A DNA stretch of 44,575 nt, from positions 1 to 44,575 of the forward strand of contig SKJJ01000123.1 in NCBI GenBank assembly GCA_007115975.1, given 5' to 3'. Positions 35,997 through 44,575 of the stretch are shown piece by piece. The position numbers were made by a program, and so were the translations under genes. The notes beneath the pieces were generated by a model. That model saw only the letters and a list, made by a program, of their open reading frames with translations. It made no database searches and was not told the DNA's origin. Each line of letters begins with the position of its first letter. Within the stretch, counting starts at the first letter, position 1. The stretch is from Chitinispirillum sp. (lineage in GTDB: Bacteria; Fibrobacterota; Chitinivibrionia; Chitinivibrionales; Chitinispirillaceae).

Positions 35997-37181
35997 ATGC
36001 CCAGGGAAATCAAACTACTCTCAAAAGCAGGGCTTTCTGAGAAGGAACAGTCTCTGTTGATAAAAATAGGCACCTACTCCTTTGGCGCCTGCTGTATTCT
36101 GGTAGCGGCCTTTTGGGTAAGTGCAACCCTTCTGAACAGAACGGGCAAAGGCACAACGATTTCCCGCCCTGGACTTCAGCAACAAAGTGAAGTGAACCAC
36201 CTTGATGTAGAGGCACATCTGTTTGTCGCTAAACGCCAGATGAGCAGCAGTCGGCACGAACAGGCAATCCCGCACCTCCAAAGGGCACTGGTAGTAAACA
36301 GCAGAGACAGAACCATCAGGAGCAAGCTCTCAGAGGCACTTTTAAATGCCGGTTTTTTCCAAAGAGCGCTCTCCACAATCGAATCTCTTCTTTTGGAGAA
36401 TCCAAGCGACTCCCTTTCCCCCTACCTTATGGCACGAAAAGGAATAGCACTCTTCTACATGGGTAATCACCAGCAGAGCCTTGAGGCACTCAACCGATGC
36501 CTTGAAATGTACCCCAACTCAGCAGAAGCACTCTGTTTTCTTGGCCAAATAGAAGCTTCGATTCAACTGCCATCACCAAAGGCGGTTGAATATCTTAACG
36601 CCAGCATAGAAGCTGATCCCGGGTACGTGGAAGGGTGGTATCAACTTGGGCGTTACTACTCCCTTACGGGTGAGTACTTTAAGGGGCGCAGACTGTTTTT
36701 ACAAGCTCTTAATCTTGACCCGCTGCACTCAAGAAGCCATGCCAGACTGGGTACTATCTATTATTATTTAAAAGATGCAGATCGTGCGAAAAAATCATAT
36801 CAGACAGCTCTTGCCATAAATCCTGATGATTTTAACACCCGTTATAATCTTGGGGAACTCTATTACAATCTTCATGATGACAAACACAATGCCCTGTACC
36901 ATTACAAAAAAACTCTCGAGAAGAATCCACTTCATCCGGACGCCAACTTCAAGGCCGGAATAATCTGCATGAGTAACAGAATGGTAAAAGAGGCGATCCG
37001 GTATTTTGAAAACTCCTTGCACAGTGACAGGACCAATGTACGAAGGCTTCTACAACTTGCAGCAGCGTACGAACAACTCGGCGACCTCCCCAAAGCAGTG
37101 AAAACATACCAGGAGATCAGGGGCATTGAGCCACTTAACTCAATAGCAAATCAGAAGATCCGATTTCTCTCATCATATTAA
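35997..37181 (+). CDS. Membrane-anchored TPR protein
   Basis: 394 residues from ATG; the ribosome site is weak. One transmembrane helix (about 24-46, 'YSFGACCILVAAFWVSATLL') anchors a helical domain of about nine TPR units (about 75-390), including 'AIPHLQRALVVNSRDRTIRS', 'SLEALNRCLEMYPNSAEALC' and 'AKKSYQTALAINPDDFNTRY'. By the positive-inside rule the repeats probably face the periplasm. It is divergent from groES with 116 nt between CIRCE and its start. A generic scaffold or assembly factor; nothing narrows its role. Confidence 0.8.
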   Translation: MPREIKLLSKAGLSEKEQSLLIKIGTYSFGACCILVAAFWVSATLLNRTGKGTTISRPGLQQQSEVNHLDVEAHLFVAKRQMSSSRHEQAIPHLQRALVVNSRDRTIRSKLSEALLNAGFFQRALSTIESLLLENPSDSLSPYLMARKGIALFYMGNHQQSLEALNRCLEMYPNSAEALCFLGQIEASIQLPSPKAVEYLNASIEADPGYVEGWYQLGRYYSLTGEYFKGRRLFLQALNLDPLHSRSHARLGTIYYYLKDADRAKKSYQTALAINPDDFNTRYNLGELYYNLHDDKHNALYHYKKTLEKNPLHPDANFKAGIICMSNRMVKEAIRYFENSLHSDRTNVRRLLQLAAAYEQLGDLPKAVKTYQEIRGIEPLNSIANQKIRFLSSY

Positions 37182-37240
37182 AACAAGCGGTGCCAGACAC
37201 TCTAAGTTTCGCAACATTAAAGGGTTATATAAGAATAGAC

Positions 37241-37270
37241 TTGATTTTGAGGGTGCAATAGTAGTATTCT
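37241..37270 (+). promoter_or_regulatory. Candidate promoter for the HU-like gene
   Basis: TTGATT (37241-37246) and TATTCT (37265-37270) with an 18-bp spacer, about 45 nt upstream of the coding start. Four of six bases match at each element. Confidence 0.4.
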
Positions 37271-37316
37271 AATTAGATAACAGACAGAAGAAAAACTGTA
37301 TCGCGGAGGAATTTCT

Positions 37317-37637
37317 TTGAGTAATGTAACAAAAAAGGATCTTGTTGAGCGCATTTCAGATCGCACGGGGTTGACACAGGTTGACACAAAAATCGTTTTG
37401 GAAAGCTTTCTGGAGTCACTTGCAGATACACTTCAGAGTGGAAATAATATTGAGATACGGGGTTTTGGCAGATTCAAGGTAAAAAAGAAAAATGCCCGTA
37501 CAGCACGCAATCCGCGAACAAACGAATCCATACAGGTGGAGCAAGGATTCAAACCAACCTTTGAAGCATCAAAGGAGTTGCGCAAAAGGGTAAATGATAA
37601 GATGATGGGGATTGATCAGCAACGCCAAGGCGAATAA
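37317..37637 (+). CDS. HU/IHF-family DNA-binding protein
   Basis: 106 residues from a TTG start with a strong GGAGGA site 5-7 nt upstream, which decides the start. The N-terminal helices ('KKDLVERISDRTGL') dimerise; the beta-arm block 'GFGRFKVKKKNARTARNPRT' with the following Asn-Pro-rich turn inserts into the DNA minor groove. The last 12 residues are a charged extension beyond the typical 90-94 residue HU. It is a nucleoid-associated architectural protein. The sequence does not distinguish HU from IHF subunits. Confidence 0.93.
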   Translation: MSNVTKKDLVERISDRTGLTQVDTKIVLESFLESLADTLQSGNNIEIRGFGRFKVKKKNARTARNPRTNESIQVEQGFKPTFEASKELRKRVNDKMMGIDQQRQGE

Positions 37638-37642
37638 CCGAA

Positions 37643-38443
37643 CTATCCCCTGGCACTCAACTCCTGGGCCCTTCTCACTGCTGCATCAACAGCGGATCTT
37701 ACAATTTCCTTGAACCCTTTTTGCTCTAAAACAGCCATTCCTCTCTCAGTAGTGCCTCCCGGTGACATAACTTTTGATATCAAAACAGAGGGATCCTCTT
37801 TTGTTGCTTCAACCATTCTAGCAGCACCGATCACCGTCTGAACAGCACTTTTCATAGCTGCATCGTGTGATAAACCTGCAGCAACACCACCCTCTGCAAG
37901 CGCCTCAATGAAAAAGTAGACATATGCAGGTCCGCTGCCCGAAAGTCCGGTAACACCGTTTATGAGGTTTTCCGGAACCACAAAGACCTTTCCACATGCG
38001 CCGAAAATGTTTTTACAGAGTGTATGATCGTTTTCGTTACAGTTTTGAGCCAGCGCACAAGCACTCATCCCCTCACCTATCATTGCCGGTGTATTGGGCA
38101 TAACTCTGCAAACCCTGACAACTGAGGAGAACTGTTGTTGTATGGTACCGATACTAATCCCTGCAGCAATCGATATTACAAGAGGGTTGAAATCACTTTT
38201 TTCAAACAGAGGTTTCAGGGCAAGCAAAGCATCAAAAATATCAGAGGGCTTAACAGACACAATAATGGCATCCATTTGTACCCACTGTTGAGGCTCAGCC
38301 ACATCCACCCTTTTGTCCAGATTATGGAGTGCAGCAGGGCGCAGATCATAGGCGGTAATAGTAACCGTATTTTCATACTTTCTGAGAAGGCCATCAATTA
38401 TTGCTCTCCCCATATTCCCCGTGCCTAATACGGCTATTTTCAT
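37643..38443 (-). CDS. proC: Pyrroline-5-carboxylate reductase
   Basis: 266 residues from ATG. The N-terminal Rossmann fold has 'AVLGTGNMGRAIIDGL' for NAD(P)H. The conserved 'VCRVMPNTPAMIGEGM', 'GLSGSGPAYVYFFIEALAE' and 'VMSPGGTTERGM' blocks form the substrate site and dimer core. It reduces 1-pyrroline-5-carboxylate to L-proline, the last step of proline synthesis. Converges with the HU-like gene with only 5 nt between stops and lies 32 nt after rho on the same strand. Confidence 0.96.
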   Translation of the reverse strand: MKIAVLGTGNMGRAIIDGLLRKYENTVTITAYDLRPAALHNLDKRVDVAEPQQWVQMDAIIVSVKPSDIFDALLALKPLFEKSDFNPLVISIAAGISIGTIQQQFSSVVRVCRVMPNTPAMIGEGMSACALAQNCNENDHTLCKNIFGACGKVFVVPENLINGVTGLSGSGPAYVYFFIEALAEGGVAAGLSHDAAMKSAVQTVIGAARMVEATKEDPSVLISKVMSPGGTTERGMAVLEQKGFKEIVRSAVDAAVRRAQELSARG

Positions 38444-38475
38444 AAGAGTACCTCAGTGTTTGGGCTAAATAGAAA

Positions 38476-39723
38476 TCAGCTCTTCATGACATCAAGAAAT
38501 TCCTTATTGTTTTTTGTACCTGCCATCTTATCGATCAGAAACTCCATCATTTCGACAGGAGACATTGTGGCAAGGAATTTTCTGAGGATCCACATTCTGT
38601 TAAGCTCTTCCTTGGAAAGGAGCAACTCTTCCTTTCTGGTGCCACTTTTCATAAGATCAATAGCAGGATAGATACGTCGGTCGGCGATTTTTCTATCAAG
38701 CACGAGTTCCATATTTCCGGTACCCTTAAACTCCTCAAAGATCACCTCATCCATGCGGCTTCCTGTTTCAATCAGTGCAGTGGCAATAATTGTCAGGCTT
38801 CCACCTTTGTCGATATTCCTTGCAGCACCAAAGAAGCGCTTTGGTTTGTAGAGAGCCTGGGAATCGACACCACCGGAAAGTATTCGTCCGGAATGTGGGG
38901 CCACGGTGTTGTGGGCCCTTGCAAGACGGGTAATACTGTCGAGGAGAATAACGACATCGCGGTTATGTTCAACCAGACGTTTTGCCCTTTCAATAGCCAT
39001 TTCTGCAACAACCACATGGCGGTCAGCGGGTTCATCAAAGGTCGAACTGATAACCTCAGCCTTAACGGAGCGCTGCATATCAGTCACTTCTTCCGGCCGC
39101 TCATCAATAAGCAACACAATGAGAAATGCTTCAGGATGACTATGAATGATAGCATTAGCGATACTTTTGAGCAGAACAGTTTTTCCTGTTCTGGGAGGAG
39201 CAACAATCAATCCCCGCTGTCCTTTTCCAATCGGAGTAAGAAGGTTCATTATGCGGGTTGCAGGGTCTTTTACATTGTGTTCGAGATTGAAGCGTTCTTC
39301 AGGGAAGAGTGGGGTAAGGTCATCAAAATTAATTTTCTTTTTACACTCTTCGGGATCCTCATAATTCACCATCTCAACTCTCAGAAGAGCAAAGTAGCGC
39401 TCAGAATCTTTGGGCGGCCTGACCTGACCGGAGACAGCATCACCGGTTTTAAGGTAGAAGCGTTTTATCTGTGAAGGAGATACATAAATATCATCGGGAC
39501 CGCTGAGATAGGAGTTGGTGGGAGATCGTAAAAAGCCGAATCCATCGGGCATGATTTCAAGCACACCCTCGGCAAACATCTGGCCGTTCTGTGCAGCCTG
39601 AGCCTGTAGGATTTTAAAGATTAATTCCTGGCGACGAAGGTTGCGATGTTCACCAACTTTGTGACTTTCAGCCACATTACCAAGCTCCGTCATTGACATG
39701 CTCTTTAACTCAGCGACATTCAT
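38476..39723 (-). CDS. rho: Transcription termination factor Rho
   Basis: 415 residues from ATG, normal length. N-terminal helical Rho_N region (1-48), cold-shock-like RNA-binding domain (about 50-125, '[20 protein letters not shown]'), and RecA-like ATPase (about 140-410) with Walker A 'APPRTGKT', '[13 protein letters not shown]', '[11 protein letters not shown]' and the '[20 protein letters not shown]' Q/R-loop region. It is a hexameric RNA translocase ending transcription. No Asn/Gly-rich insertion, unlike many actinobacterial or Bacteroidetes Rho proteins. Confidence 0.98.
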   Translation of the reverse strand: MNVAELKSMSMTELGNVAESHKVGEHRNLRRQELIFKILQAQAAQNGQMFAEGVLEIMPDGFGFLRSPTNSYLSGPDDIYVSPSQIKRFYLKTGDAVSGQVRPPKDSERYFALLRVEMVNYEDPEECKKKINFDDLTPLFPEERFNLEHNVKDPATRIMNLLTPIGKGQRGLIVAPPRTGKTVLLKSIANAIIHSHPEAFLIVLLIDERPEEVTDMQRSVKAEVISSTFDEPADRHVVVAEMAIERAKRLVEHNRDVVILLDSITRLARAHNTVAPHSGRILSGGVDSQALYKPKRFFGAARNIDKGGSLTIIATALIETGSRMDEVIFEEFKGTGNMELVLDRKIADRRIYPAIDLMKSGTRKEELLLSKEELNRMWILRKFLATMSPVEMMEFLIDKMAGTKNNKEFLDVMKS

Positions 39724-40108
39724 TAATACACCTCAGGTTAAAATTGGGGGTTAATACTGGTATCAAATTAGTTATTCTTTTGTGGTTTTCATTTACGGGG
39801 ACTTTATCCCAACCTGGTAGACCTCTGAAAAACTATGCGTATCTACTGTATGGCTTGAGAAGAATTACTGCTCGTGTTTTCATGAAGACTAAATGCTTAA
39901 AAAGGTAAAATATCACGTGCTATAAAAAACTTCAATGCATAAATACAGTTTACTCAAGATTAAATAGTAAAAAATGAAACAAATGCGAGGTCTGACAGAA
40001 ATGCTGGGATAGTTCTAACCATCTTTATTAAAAATGGTGGAACGCCGGAATGATGTCAAGTATTATTTTTCGATCTTTAAAATTTTACCAAACACCCATT
40101 GCGTTTAA
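39724..40108. other. Divergent intergenic region between rho and the PHP gene
   Basis: An AT-rich stretch of 385 bp. It should contain the rho promoter and possibly its autoregulatory leader, but I cannot place a well-formed promoter. A few short open frames here have no ribosome sites and are not credible. Confidence 0.45.
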
Positions 40109-41377
40109 ATGAATTTATTATTTTCTTCTATAAGGGATAATATATATAACCTGCAAAAAACGCAACACACTGAACAAGGACATCACAGTTTGTCAAAAGG
40201 CAATAAACACACATTCAGGGCTAATACACACGTCCACTCCCCTTACTCCTATAGTTCATTTGATACCATAGACCAGATGGCAGAAGCTGCATCAACAGAA
40301 CGAATTGATATCCTTGGCATAAATGATTTCAATACTTTTAGTGGCCATGAAGAATTTGCAGCAGCCTGCCTGAGCAAAAAAATTTACCCCCTTTTCAATG
40401 TTGAATTTCGTTGTATCAGCGACCAGGAGGACAAATGCCGGTGGAATGATCCTGTTGATCCGGGAGTGATCTACCTCTGCGGTAAAGGTGTAGGCTACCC
40501 GAACAGCTTATCTGGCGATTCACAAAAGAGGATGAACGCATTATGGAAGGGCTCCCAGGATCATATCTGGAAAATCATCGCCAGGCTAAATCACTATTTT
40601 AAAGCTGTCGTTCCTGAAATAACTCTTGACTACAATGAGATCCGTTCGGAATATTCAAAAGGCACACTCAGAGAGCGCCACCTTGCAAAAGCGATCTATG
40701 ACAAAATCTCAAAGCTCGACCAACAAGCGGCCTCTTTAGATGTGATCTTTAGACGACTCTTCAACACAGACACCGTTGCAGCCGATGTGGCGGACCAAAA
40801 CGAGATGCAGGATCAGATCCTTTTTCAACTATTCAAGTACGGAAAACCCGGATTTGTGAAACACTCCAACCACACTGCAATCAGCTTCACTGAGGCAAAG
40901 GAGATAATCTTGCAGTCGGGGGGGATACCGTGCTATCCGCTTCTTGGTGATACGGTAAAGGAGTTCACCGAAAATGAGTCACACTTGGAGTCATTGGCTG
41001 AAAAGCTCACAACAATGGGCATATATGCAGTGGAGTTTATCTCTACCCGTTGCAGCCTGGAGTACCTAAAAAAAAGTACCGCATACTTCAGGGAAAACGG
41101 GTTTTGTGTCACTTTCGGAACAGAGCACAACCAACCGGAAATTGTGCCACTGTTGCCATCAGCACGAGACAGCCTCCCCTTTGACCGTGAGCTTAAAGAC
41201 GCAGCACATGAAGGAGCTGCTATAATCGCAGCCCACCAGGAGCATCACAAGGAGAACTACAATGGCTTTCTGGACAGTGATGGCGAGAAAGCTGTTTCGG
41301 GGGTGGAGTTAATGGATTTCATAAGAAGAGGGGAAGATGCAATTCTGAGACTCAAAACAGAGCGTGCAGGAGCATAG
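40109..41377 (+). CDS. PHP-domain metal-dependent phosphoesterase-like protein
   Basis: 422 residues from ATG; no good ribosome site, and an in-frame TTG near 40192 with an AAGGA upstream is an alternative start that keeps the whole domain. The PHP core starts at about residue 39 with 'NTHVHSPYSYSSF' (the HxH metal motif) and continues with 'ILGINDFNTFSGHEEF' and 'YPLFNVEFRC', where the Glu is a metal ligand. Later 'HSNHTAISF' and 'CVTFGTEHN' supply further His/Glu ligands, as in the PolIII-alpha and histidinol-phosphatase PHP fold. The long middle (about 120-260) is helical and unrecognised. Substrate unknown. Confidence 0.82.
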   Translation: MNLLFSSIRDNIYNLQKTQHTEQGHHSLSKGNKHTFRANTHVHSPYSYSSFDTIDQMAEAASTERIDILGINDFNTFSGHEEFAAACLSKKIYPLFNVEFRCISDQEDKCRWNDPVDPGVIYLCGKGVGYPNSLSGDSQKRMNALWKGSQDHIWKIIARLNHYFKAVVPEITLDYNEIRSEYSKGTLRERHLAKAIYDKISKLDQQAASLDVIFRRLFNTDTVAADVADQNEMQDQILFQLFKYGKPGFVKHSNHTAISFTEAKEIILQSGGIPCYPLLGDTVKEFTENESHLESLAEKLTTMGIYAVEFISTRCSLEYLKKSTAYFRENGFCVTFGTEHNQPEIVPLLPSARDSLPFDRELKDAAHEGAAIIAAHQEHHKENYNGFLDSDGEKAVSGVELMDFIRRGEDAILRLKTERAGA

Positions 41378-41488
41378 CAGCACCTCTATAGTGCAAGGAG
41401 CCCTTTGGAGCATTTCTTTTCACTACAGCACCGATTATTTTAAACACTGGCTGATTTTTTAACCGCATTCAAAAAGGTGAACGATACA

Positions 41489-42106
41489 ATGGCTCACAAA
41501 AAAGTTGTACTGTATCTAGTTTTGGCTACCAGTTTTCTTGCTTTGTGCTGTAGTTCTGAGGAGGCTCAAAAAAACCAGGGTGCCGAGGTTCGTGAACCAG
41601 ATGTACACTTTGTACCCACTCCCGATGAAGTCGTAGAAGTTATGCTCCGATTGGCTGATGTGCAGGAAGATGATCTGGTGTATGATCTGGGATGCGGAGA
41701 TGGAAGGATTGTGGTTGCAGCCGCCCAAAAGGCCGGGTCCAGAGCCATAGGATTTGACATTGACCCAGAAATGGTTGACAAGTCTGTAAGAACGGTACAA
41801 AAGGCTGGAGTTGAAGATCTTGTGACCATAAAAGAAAAGGATATTTTTGAGTTGGATTTAAGTGAGGCTTCAGTAATAACCCTTTACCTTCTGCCGCACC
41901 TCAATGTAAAGCTTTTGCCTCAAATCAAGCAGATGAAACCTGGCTCCAGGATCGTCTCTCACGCTTTTGACATGAAAGGATTTGAGCCCGATGTCATTGC
42001 CACCGTATTTCGGGAAGATGGTGGTACGAGCAAGGTGTACCTCTGGACAACACCACTGAGGAAAGTTTCTGAAGAAGATAAGGGTTACAGTTTTGAATCG
42101 TACTGA
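41489..42106 (+). CDS. Exported SAM-dependent methyltransferase-like protein
   Basis: 205 residues from the ATG at 41489 (AAGGTGA about 8 nt upstream; an earlier GTG at 41477 is less likely). The N-terminus is a clear signal sequence ending in Cys ('LYLVLATSFLALCCSSEE'), so it is probably a lipoprotein or periplasmic. It is followed by a class I methyltransferase core: 'VYDLGCGDGRIVVAAA' (motif I, SAM binding), 'GFDIDPEMV' (acidic loop end of beta-2), 'KDIFELDLSEASVITLYLLP' and 'MKPGSRIVSHAF'. It resembles the short lysine methyltransferases of the FAM173/ATPSCKMT kind. A SAM enzyme outside the cytoplasm lacks an obvious cofactor source. Confidence 0.8.
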   Translation: MAHKKVVLYLVLATSFLALCCSSEEAQKNQGAEVREPDVHFVPTPDEVVEVMLRLADVQEDDLVYDLGCGDGRIVVAAAQKAGSRAIGFDIDPEMVDKSVRTVQKAGVEDLVTIKEKDIFELDLSEASVITLYLLPHLNVKLLPQIKQMKPGSRIVSHAFDMKGFEPDVIATVFREDGGTSKVYLWTTPLRKVSEEDKGYSFESY

Positions 42107-42395
42107 CTCAGCCCTGTAAACACCTATGGGCATGCCCCCATTGTTATTAATTTAAGGCTTGAGGGGCGGCCGTTTTTGCCCCACTTGAAGCTCCTAAATC
42201 CCCCAAAGGCCCCAAAGAGGGCTAACAGCCTATGGGGCATGCGCGTTAAGTTAATTCATGGGCGATTCTGGTTTAACTATGGATAGTAGTTAGAAAATCG
42301 TATCTTTGGGAGTAATCGATTCCGATTCCGAGGCCGACCGCGACGCCGATGGGAATTCACATCTTTCTCTTTTATTACCCCGGCACTCGTCACCC
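42107..42395. other. Intergenic region with short GC-rich repeats
   Basis: Holds the perfect palindrome GGGCATGCCC (42128-42137), a possible terminator hairpin GGGGC (42163-42167) with GCCCC (42178-42182), two CCTATGGG(G)CATGC direct repeats (42123 and 42229), and a hexamer-phased GANNCC run (42317-42353). It lies between convergent genes. Confidence 0.45.
42317..42353. repeat. GANNCC hexamer-phased run
   Basis: Six units in phase: GATTCC, GATTCC, GAGGCC, GACCGC, GACGCC, GATGGG, with a related motif at 10688-10719. Intergenic. Confidence 0.45.
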
Positions 42396-43520
42396 TCATA
42401 GCTCATCGCTATATTTTTCTCTTATAGCCTTGAACTGATCTTTATTATCGAGAAAAACTGCAGCCAGGGTTGGATCAAAATGTTTTCCACTCTCCTCTTT
42501 AAACAGCCCTACTATTTTTTCAAATGGCCAGGCCTTTTTGTAACATCGGTCAGATACAAGTGCATCAAACACATCGGCGACAGCAGTTATCCTGCTATAG
42601 AGGTGAATCTGTTCACCTTTTAGAGCCTTTGGGTACCCTGTACCATCCCATTTTTCATGGTGTCCAAGGGCAATGGTTGCGGCAGCATTTAATATTACCC
42701 GCCTGGAGTGTTTGAGCATATCGTAGCCCAAAACAGCATGGGTTTCCATCACCTTTCGTTCATGGGAATCAAATTTTCCCGGTTTTAAAAGAACTGCATC
42801 CGGGATCGCAACTTTTCCGATATCGTGGAGTGGTGAAGATACTTTTATGATATTTTGTTGTTTTTCAGAAAGCCCGACCTCTTTTGCAATGAAACTGCAG
42901 TATTCGGCGACCCTTTTCACATGGTTACCGGTCTCTTTTGAGCGCATTTCTCCGGTTTCGGCCAGGGTATAGATAATCTCCCGCTGAGTTGACTCTATCT
43001 CCTCACGCAATAGCGCTGCATCAATTTCACGTGCAAGATAGACCGTAACCAACAAGAGCATATTGAGGTCATTTTCAGTGAAATTCTCACCCCCCTGCTT
43101 GTTGAGTGCCTGAAAAACCCCGACAGCTTCTCCGCTTGCATTTTTCAAGGGTATGGCAAGGATATTTCTGGTTTTATAGCCAGTCTGCTGATCTGTCAGG
43201 GGATTAAAACGCTTATCATTATACGGGTCATTGACAATAACCGGTGTGCCAAAATTAAAAGCATGACTGGAGATACCCCGTGATGAAGGGGTTTCGATTT
43301 TTTCAACCCCATCAGCAACTTCACTGCACAACACCTGCCTTTGCGAGTCATAAACCCACACCGTGCATCTGTCTGCAGGAACCAATTTGTGAGCCATGTC
43401 AGAAAAGAGATACAGAAGCTTTTTTAGATCACTGGTTTCAGCAATTTCAATAACAGAATTCATTATGTGCGCGAGAACTTCCTGAGGGCCCCGACCGTAA
43501 AGTTTTTCAGATGATTCCAT
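42396..43520 (-). CDS. GAF/HD-GYP cyclic-di-GMP phosphodiesterase
   Basis: 374 residues from ATG. N-terminal GAF domain (about 20-175, 'LYLFSDMAHKLVPADRCTVW', 'GTPVIVNDPYNDKRFNPLTD'), a coiled linker, and a C-terminal HD-GYP domain (about 185-365) with 'SPLHDIGKVAIPDAVLLKPG', 'HHEKWDGTGYPKAL' (the HHExxDGxGYP signature) and 'ADVFDALVSDR'. All metal and substrate residues look intact, so it should hydrolyse c-di-GMP. Together with the GGDEF protein at 2463 it gives the window both synthesis and breakdown of c-di-GMP. A long structured leader precedes it. Confidence 0.93.
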   Translation of the reverse strand: MESSEKLYGRGPQEVLAHIMNSVIEIAETSDLKKLLYLFSDMAHKLVPADRCTVWVYDSQRQVLCSEVADGVEKIETPSSRGISSHAFNFGTPVIVNDPYNDKRFNPLTDQQTGYKTRNILAIPLKNASGEAVGVFQALNKQGGENFTENDLNMLLLVTVYLAREIDAALLREEIESTQREIIYTLAETGEMRSKETGNHVKRVAEYCSFIAKEVGLSEKQQNIIKVSSPLHDIGKVAIPDAVLLKPGKFDSHERKVMETHAVLGYDMLKHSRRVILNAAATIALGHHEKWDGTGYPKALKGEQIHLYSRITAVADVFDALVSDRCYKKAWPFEKIVGLFKEESGKHFDPTLAAVFLDNKDQFKAIREKYSDEL

Positions 43521-44408
43521 CTATTTTTTTCCAATCATGAAAGAGCCCTCTAAACAAATCAGCTCGCAAAATAAAATCAGAGGTTTGTAAGAGTAAAATA
43601 CAAAACACTTTACAGGGTTGCAACACCAATTCCTGTCAGATTCGCTACCGCTGCTGTTCACAGACCTATTCGCTGAAGCAGTTGTACCCAATCGGTGTTT
43701 AAATCCTTGTCTTGCCACCTCCGTTCCCACTGCATTTTATTATCACCTCCCCCGCTCAACAAAGAGGAAGTATGGGGTTTCTGTACTGCCGGGAGGTTGC
43801 CCCGAATTGGCTTTGGTATAGATCCAATGCCCACCCTCTTTTTTTCTGCCTTTGCACACTTAAGTCGGAAATAGCGCCAGAATCGGTTATCTTTTTCACT
43901 CAAAGAGACTCACTTCAAAGGGCTGGGGTAGTGACCAAAAACCTGCAGTTGAAAACAGTTGACTTTTCTTGCCGTCTATTTGGCAACAGAAAGTACTGGA
44001 ATTACAAAGAGACAACAACTGAGACCCTTTAGTTTTTTAATCAAAAAACAGCGCTATATTTTAAGCGACACGGCAAAAAGATCAGTTGTTGGGGTGAGTC
44101 GGGTGAGATTGGTAGCCAACAGACGATTGCACGAATTGAATACCCAAAAAAAGAGCAAAAGGGAGAATGCGATAATTATATTACATAGCAGTTATTTTGG
44201 TGTGATTTTATCATTGTACTAAAAAGGCGTGTCTCTCTCATACATTTCTGAACTTCTTGAAGAACCTTGCATATTTGGGATAGTATAAGACCATTTGTTA
44301 CACGTTTAAATTTTTAAGAGAGGAGGGTCAGACAGAACTACAACTACTTTTCTTGTGTAAAACAGAAGCGACACGAGTTAACCACAGTATCATGAACGGT
44401 TTTAAAAT
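43521..44408. other. Long gene-free stretch upstream of the HD-GYP gene
   Basis: About 890 bp with only short, low-quality frames. The left part (43622-43699) folds into a hairpin and would be the 5' leader of the HD-GYP gene; a Gly/Trp-rich frame at 43658-43903 is not credible as a gene because it has no ribosome site or recognisable domain. The right part must contain the promoter of the gene at 44421 but no strong match was found. Confidence 0.45.
43622..43699 (-). ncRNA. Candidate structured leader RNA of the HD-GYP gene
   Basis: On the minus strand, AACACCGATT (43699-43690) pairs with AATTGGTGTT (43631-43622), nine of ten positions Watson-Crick plus a G-T pair, enclosing 58 nt with an inner CTGCT/AGCAG arm and a CTGTgaACAG hairpin. 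The heptamer AGCGAAT occurs twice inside. Known GEMM c-di-GMP riboswitch motifs were not recognised. Status as a regulatory RNA is speculative. Confidence 0.3.
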
Positions 44409-44420
44409 ATGGAGGTCCGT

Positions 44421-44575
44421 TTGATTAAAAAGTTTTATCGCTTAACAGGCGTGGTGGCTGTTGCTATTGCCCTGGGAGCAGGGGTGTTCTCCTCTGGTTT
44501 TGCCGGAGAGCTTTCTGCCTCAGAGCGAATCGACACGCTCTCAAGAGCAATGGATCGGTTGGAATCAAAAGTTCT
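44421..44575 (+). CDS. Exported protein, 5' part only
   Basis: Cut off by the window end; 51 complete codons visible. TTG at 44421 is the preferred start because GGAGG sits 5-9 nt upstream; the in-frame ATG at 44409 overlaps that site. A typical signal peptide (basic 'IKKFYRLTG', hydrophobic core 'VVAVAIALGAGVFSSG', cleavage near 'FAG') is followed by 'ELSASERIDTLSRAMDRLES', a coiled-coil start as in porins with an N-terminal helical region or YbgF-like proteins. The protein's identity cannot be decided from this part. Confidence 0.7.
   Translation, partial: MIKKFYRLTGVVAVAIALGAGVFSSGFAGELSASERIDTLSRAMDRLESKV

Noticed and set aside
43658..43903. 81-codon minus-strand open frame upstream of the HD-GYP gene
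   Set aside because: No ribosome site or domain, and it overlaps the hairpin-rich leader.
43521..44408. GEMM-type c-di-GMP riboswitch
   Set aside because: The conserved GEMM core (GCAAA and GGNAGCC-like blocks with a receptor loop) could not be placed on either strand.
1..44575. CRISPR array, rRNA genes, phage genes
   Set aside because: No regularly spaced direct repeats, no conserved rRNA segments and no phage structural or integrase genes were seen on either strand.

Overview
The window reads as chromosome of a Gram-negative, motile bacterium of moderate GC content. Outer-membrane barrels, a double set of ExbD/TolR proteins with an ExbB/TolQ channel, AgmX/PglI-type TonB-like proteins, many TPR proteins, a long-form GMP synthase and an HrcA/CIRCE heat-shock locus fit the Fibrobacterota (Chitinispirillum-like) or a neighbouring FCB/Myxococcota-like lineage. 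This placement is inference from gene content; no rRNA gene is present.

Layout. (1) 70-10400, all minus strand: a secreted hypothetical protein, then a tight six-gene operon (8897 down to 889) of a periplasmic TPR protein, a small FlgN-like coiled coil, a PAS histidine kinase, an NtrC-type regulator, a membrane GGDEF protein and a TPR/AgmX-tail protein, with a FapA (DUF342) gene upstream. It looks like a regulatory operon for flagella or surface motility. (2) 10401-13815: an accessory scar. A rhuM fragment and an hsdR N-terminal fragment flank a dead IS1634-like element (two in-frame stops plus a frameshift), next to tRNA-Thr(CGU). This looks like a decayed type I restriction locus. (3) 13938-23865, minus strand: a TPR protein and small secreted protein, then a trans-envelope motor cluster in transcription order: giant TPR protein, ExbB/TolQ, ExbD-1, ExbD-2, AgmX-like TonB protein, outer-membrane barrel. 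Its composition recalls the Myxococcus Agl/Glt gliding machinery. (4) 24343-27354, plus strand: a metallopeptidase/TolB-propeller/Omp85-barrel fusion. (5) 27468-28172: a TPR-array protein. (6) 28859-35913, minus strand: groES-groEL-hrcA-grpE-dnaJ with one perfect CIRCE upstream of groES, then guaA. (7) 35997-39723: a membrane TPR protein, an HU-family protein, proC and rho. (8) 40109-44575: a PHP-domain protein, an exported SAM-methyltransferase-like protein, a GAF/HD-GYP phosphodiesterase behind a long structured leader, and the start of another exported protein.

How the genes may work together: the GGDEF and HD-GYP proteins point to cyclic-di-GMP signalling, the PAS kinase and NtrC-type regulator to sigma-54 control, and the ExbB/ExbD/AgmX/TPR set to a proton-driven envelope machine. 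The most interesting point is that one of the two adjacent ExbD paralogues has Asn in place of the proton-carrying Asp, so the motor stator is predicted to be an asymmetric ExbD pair.
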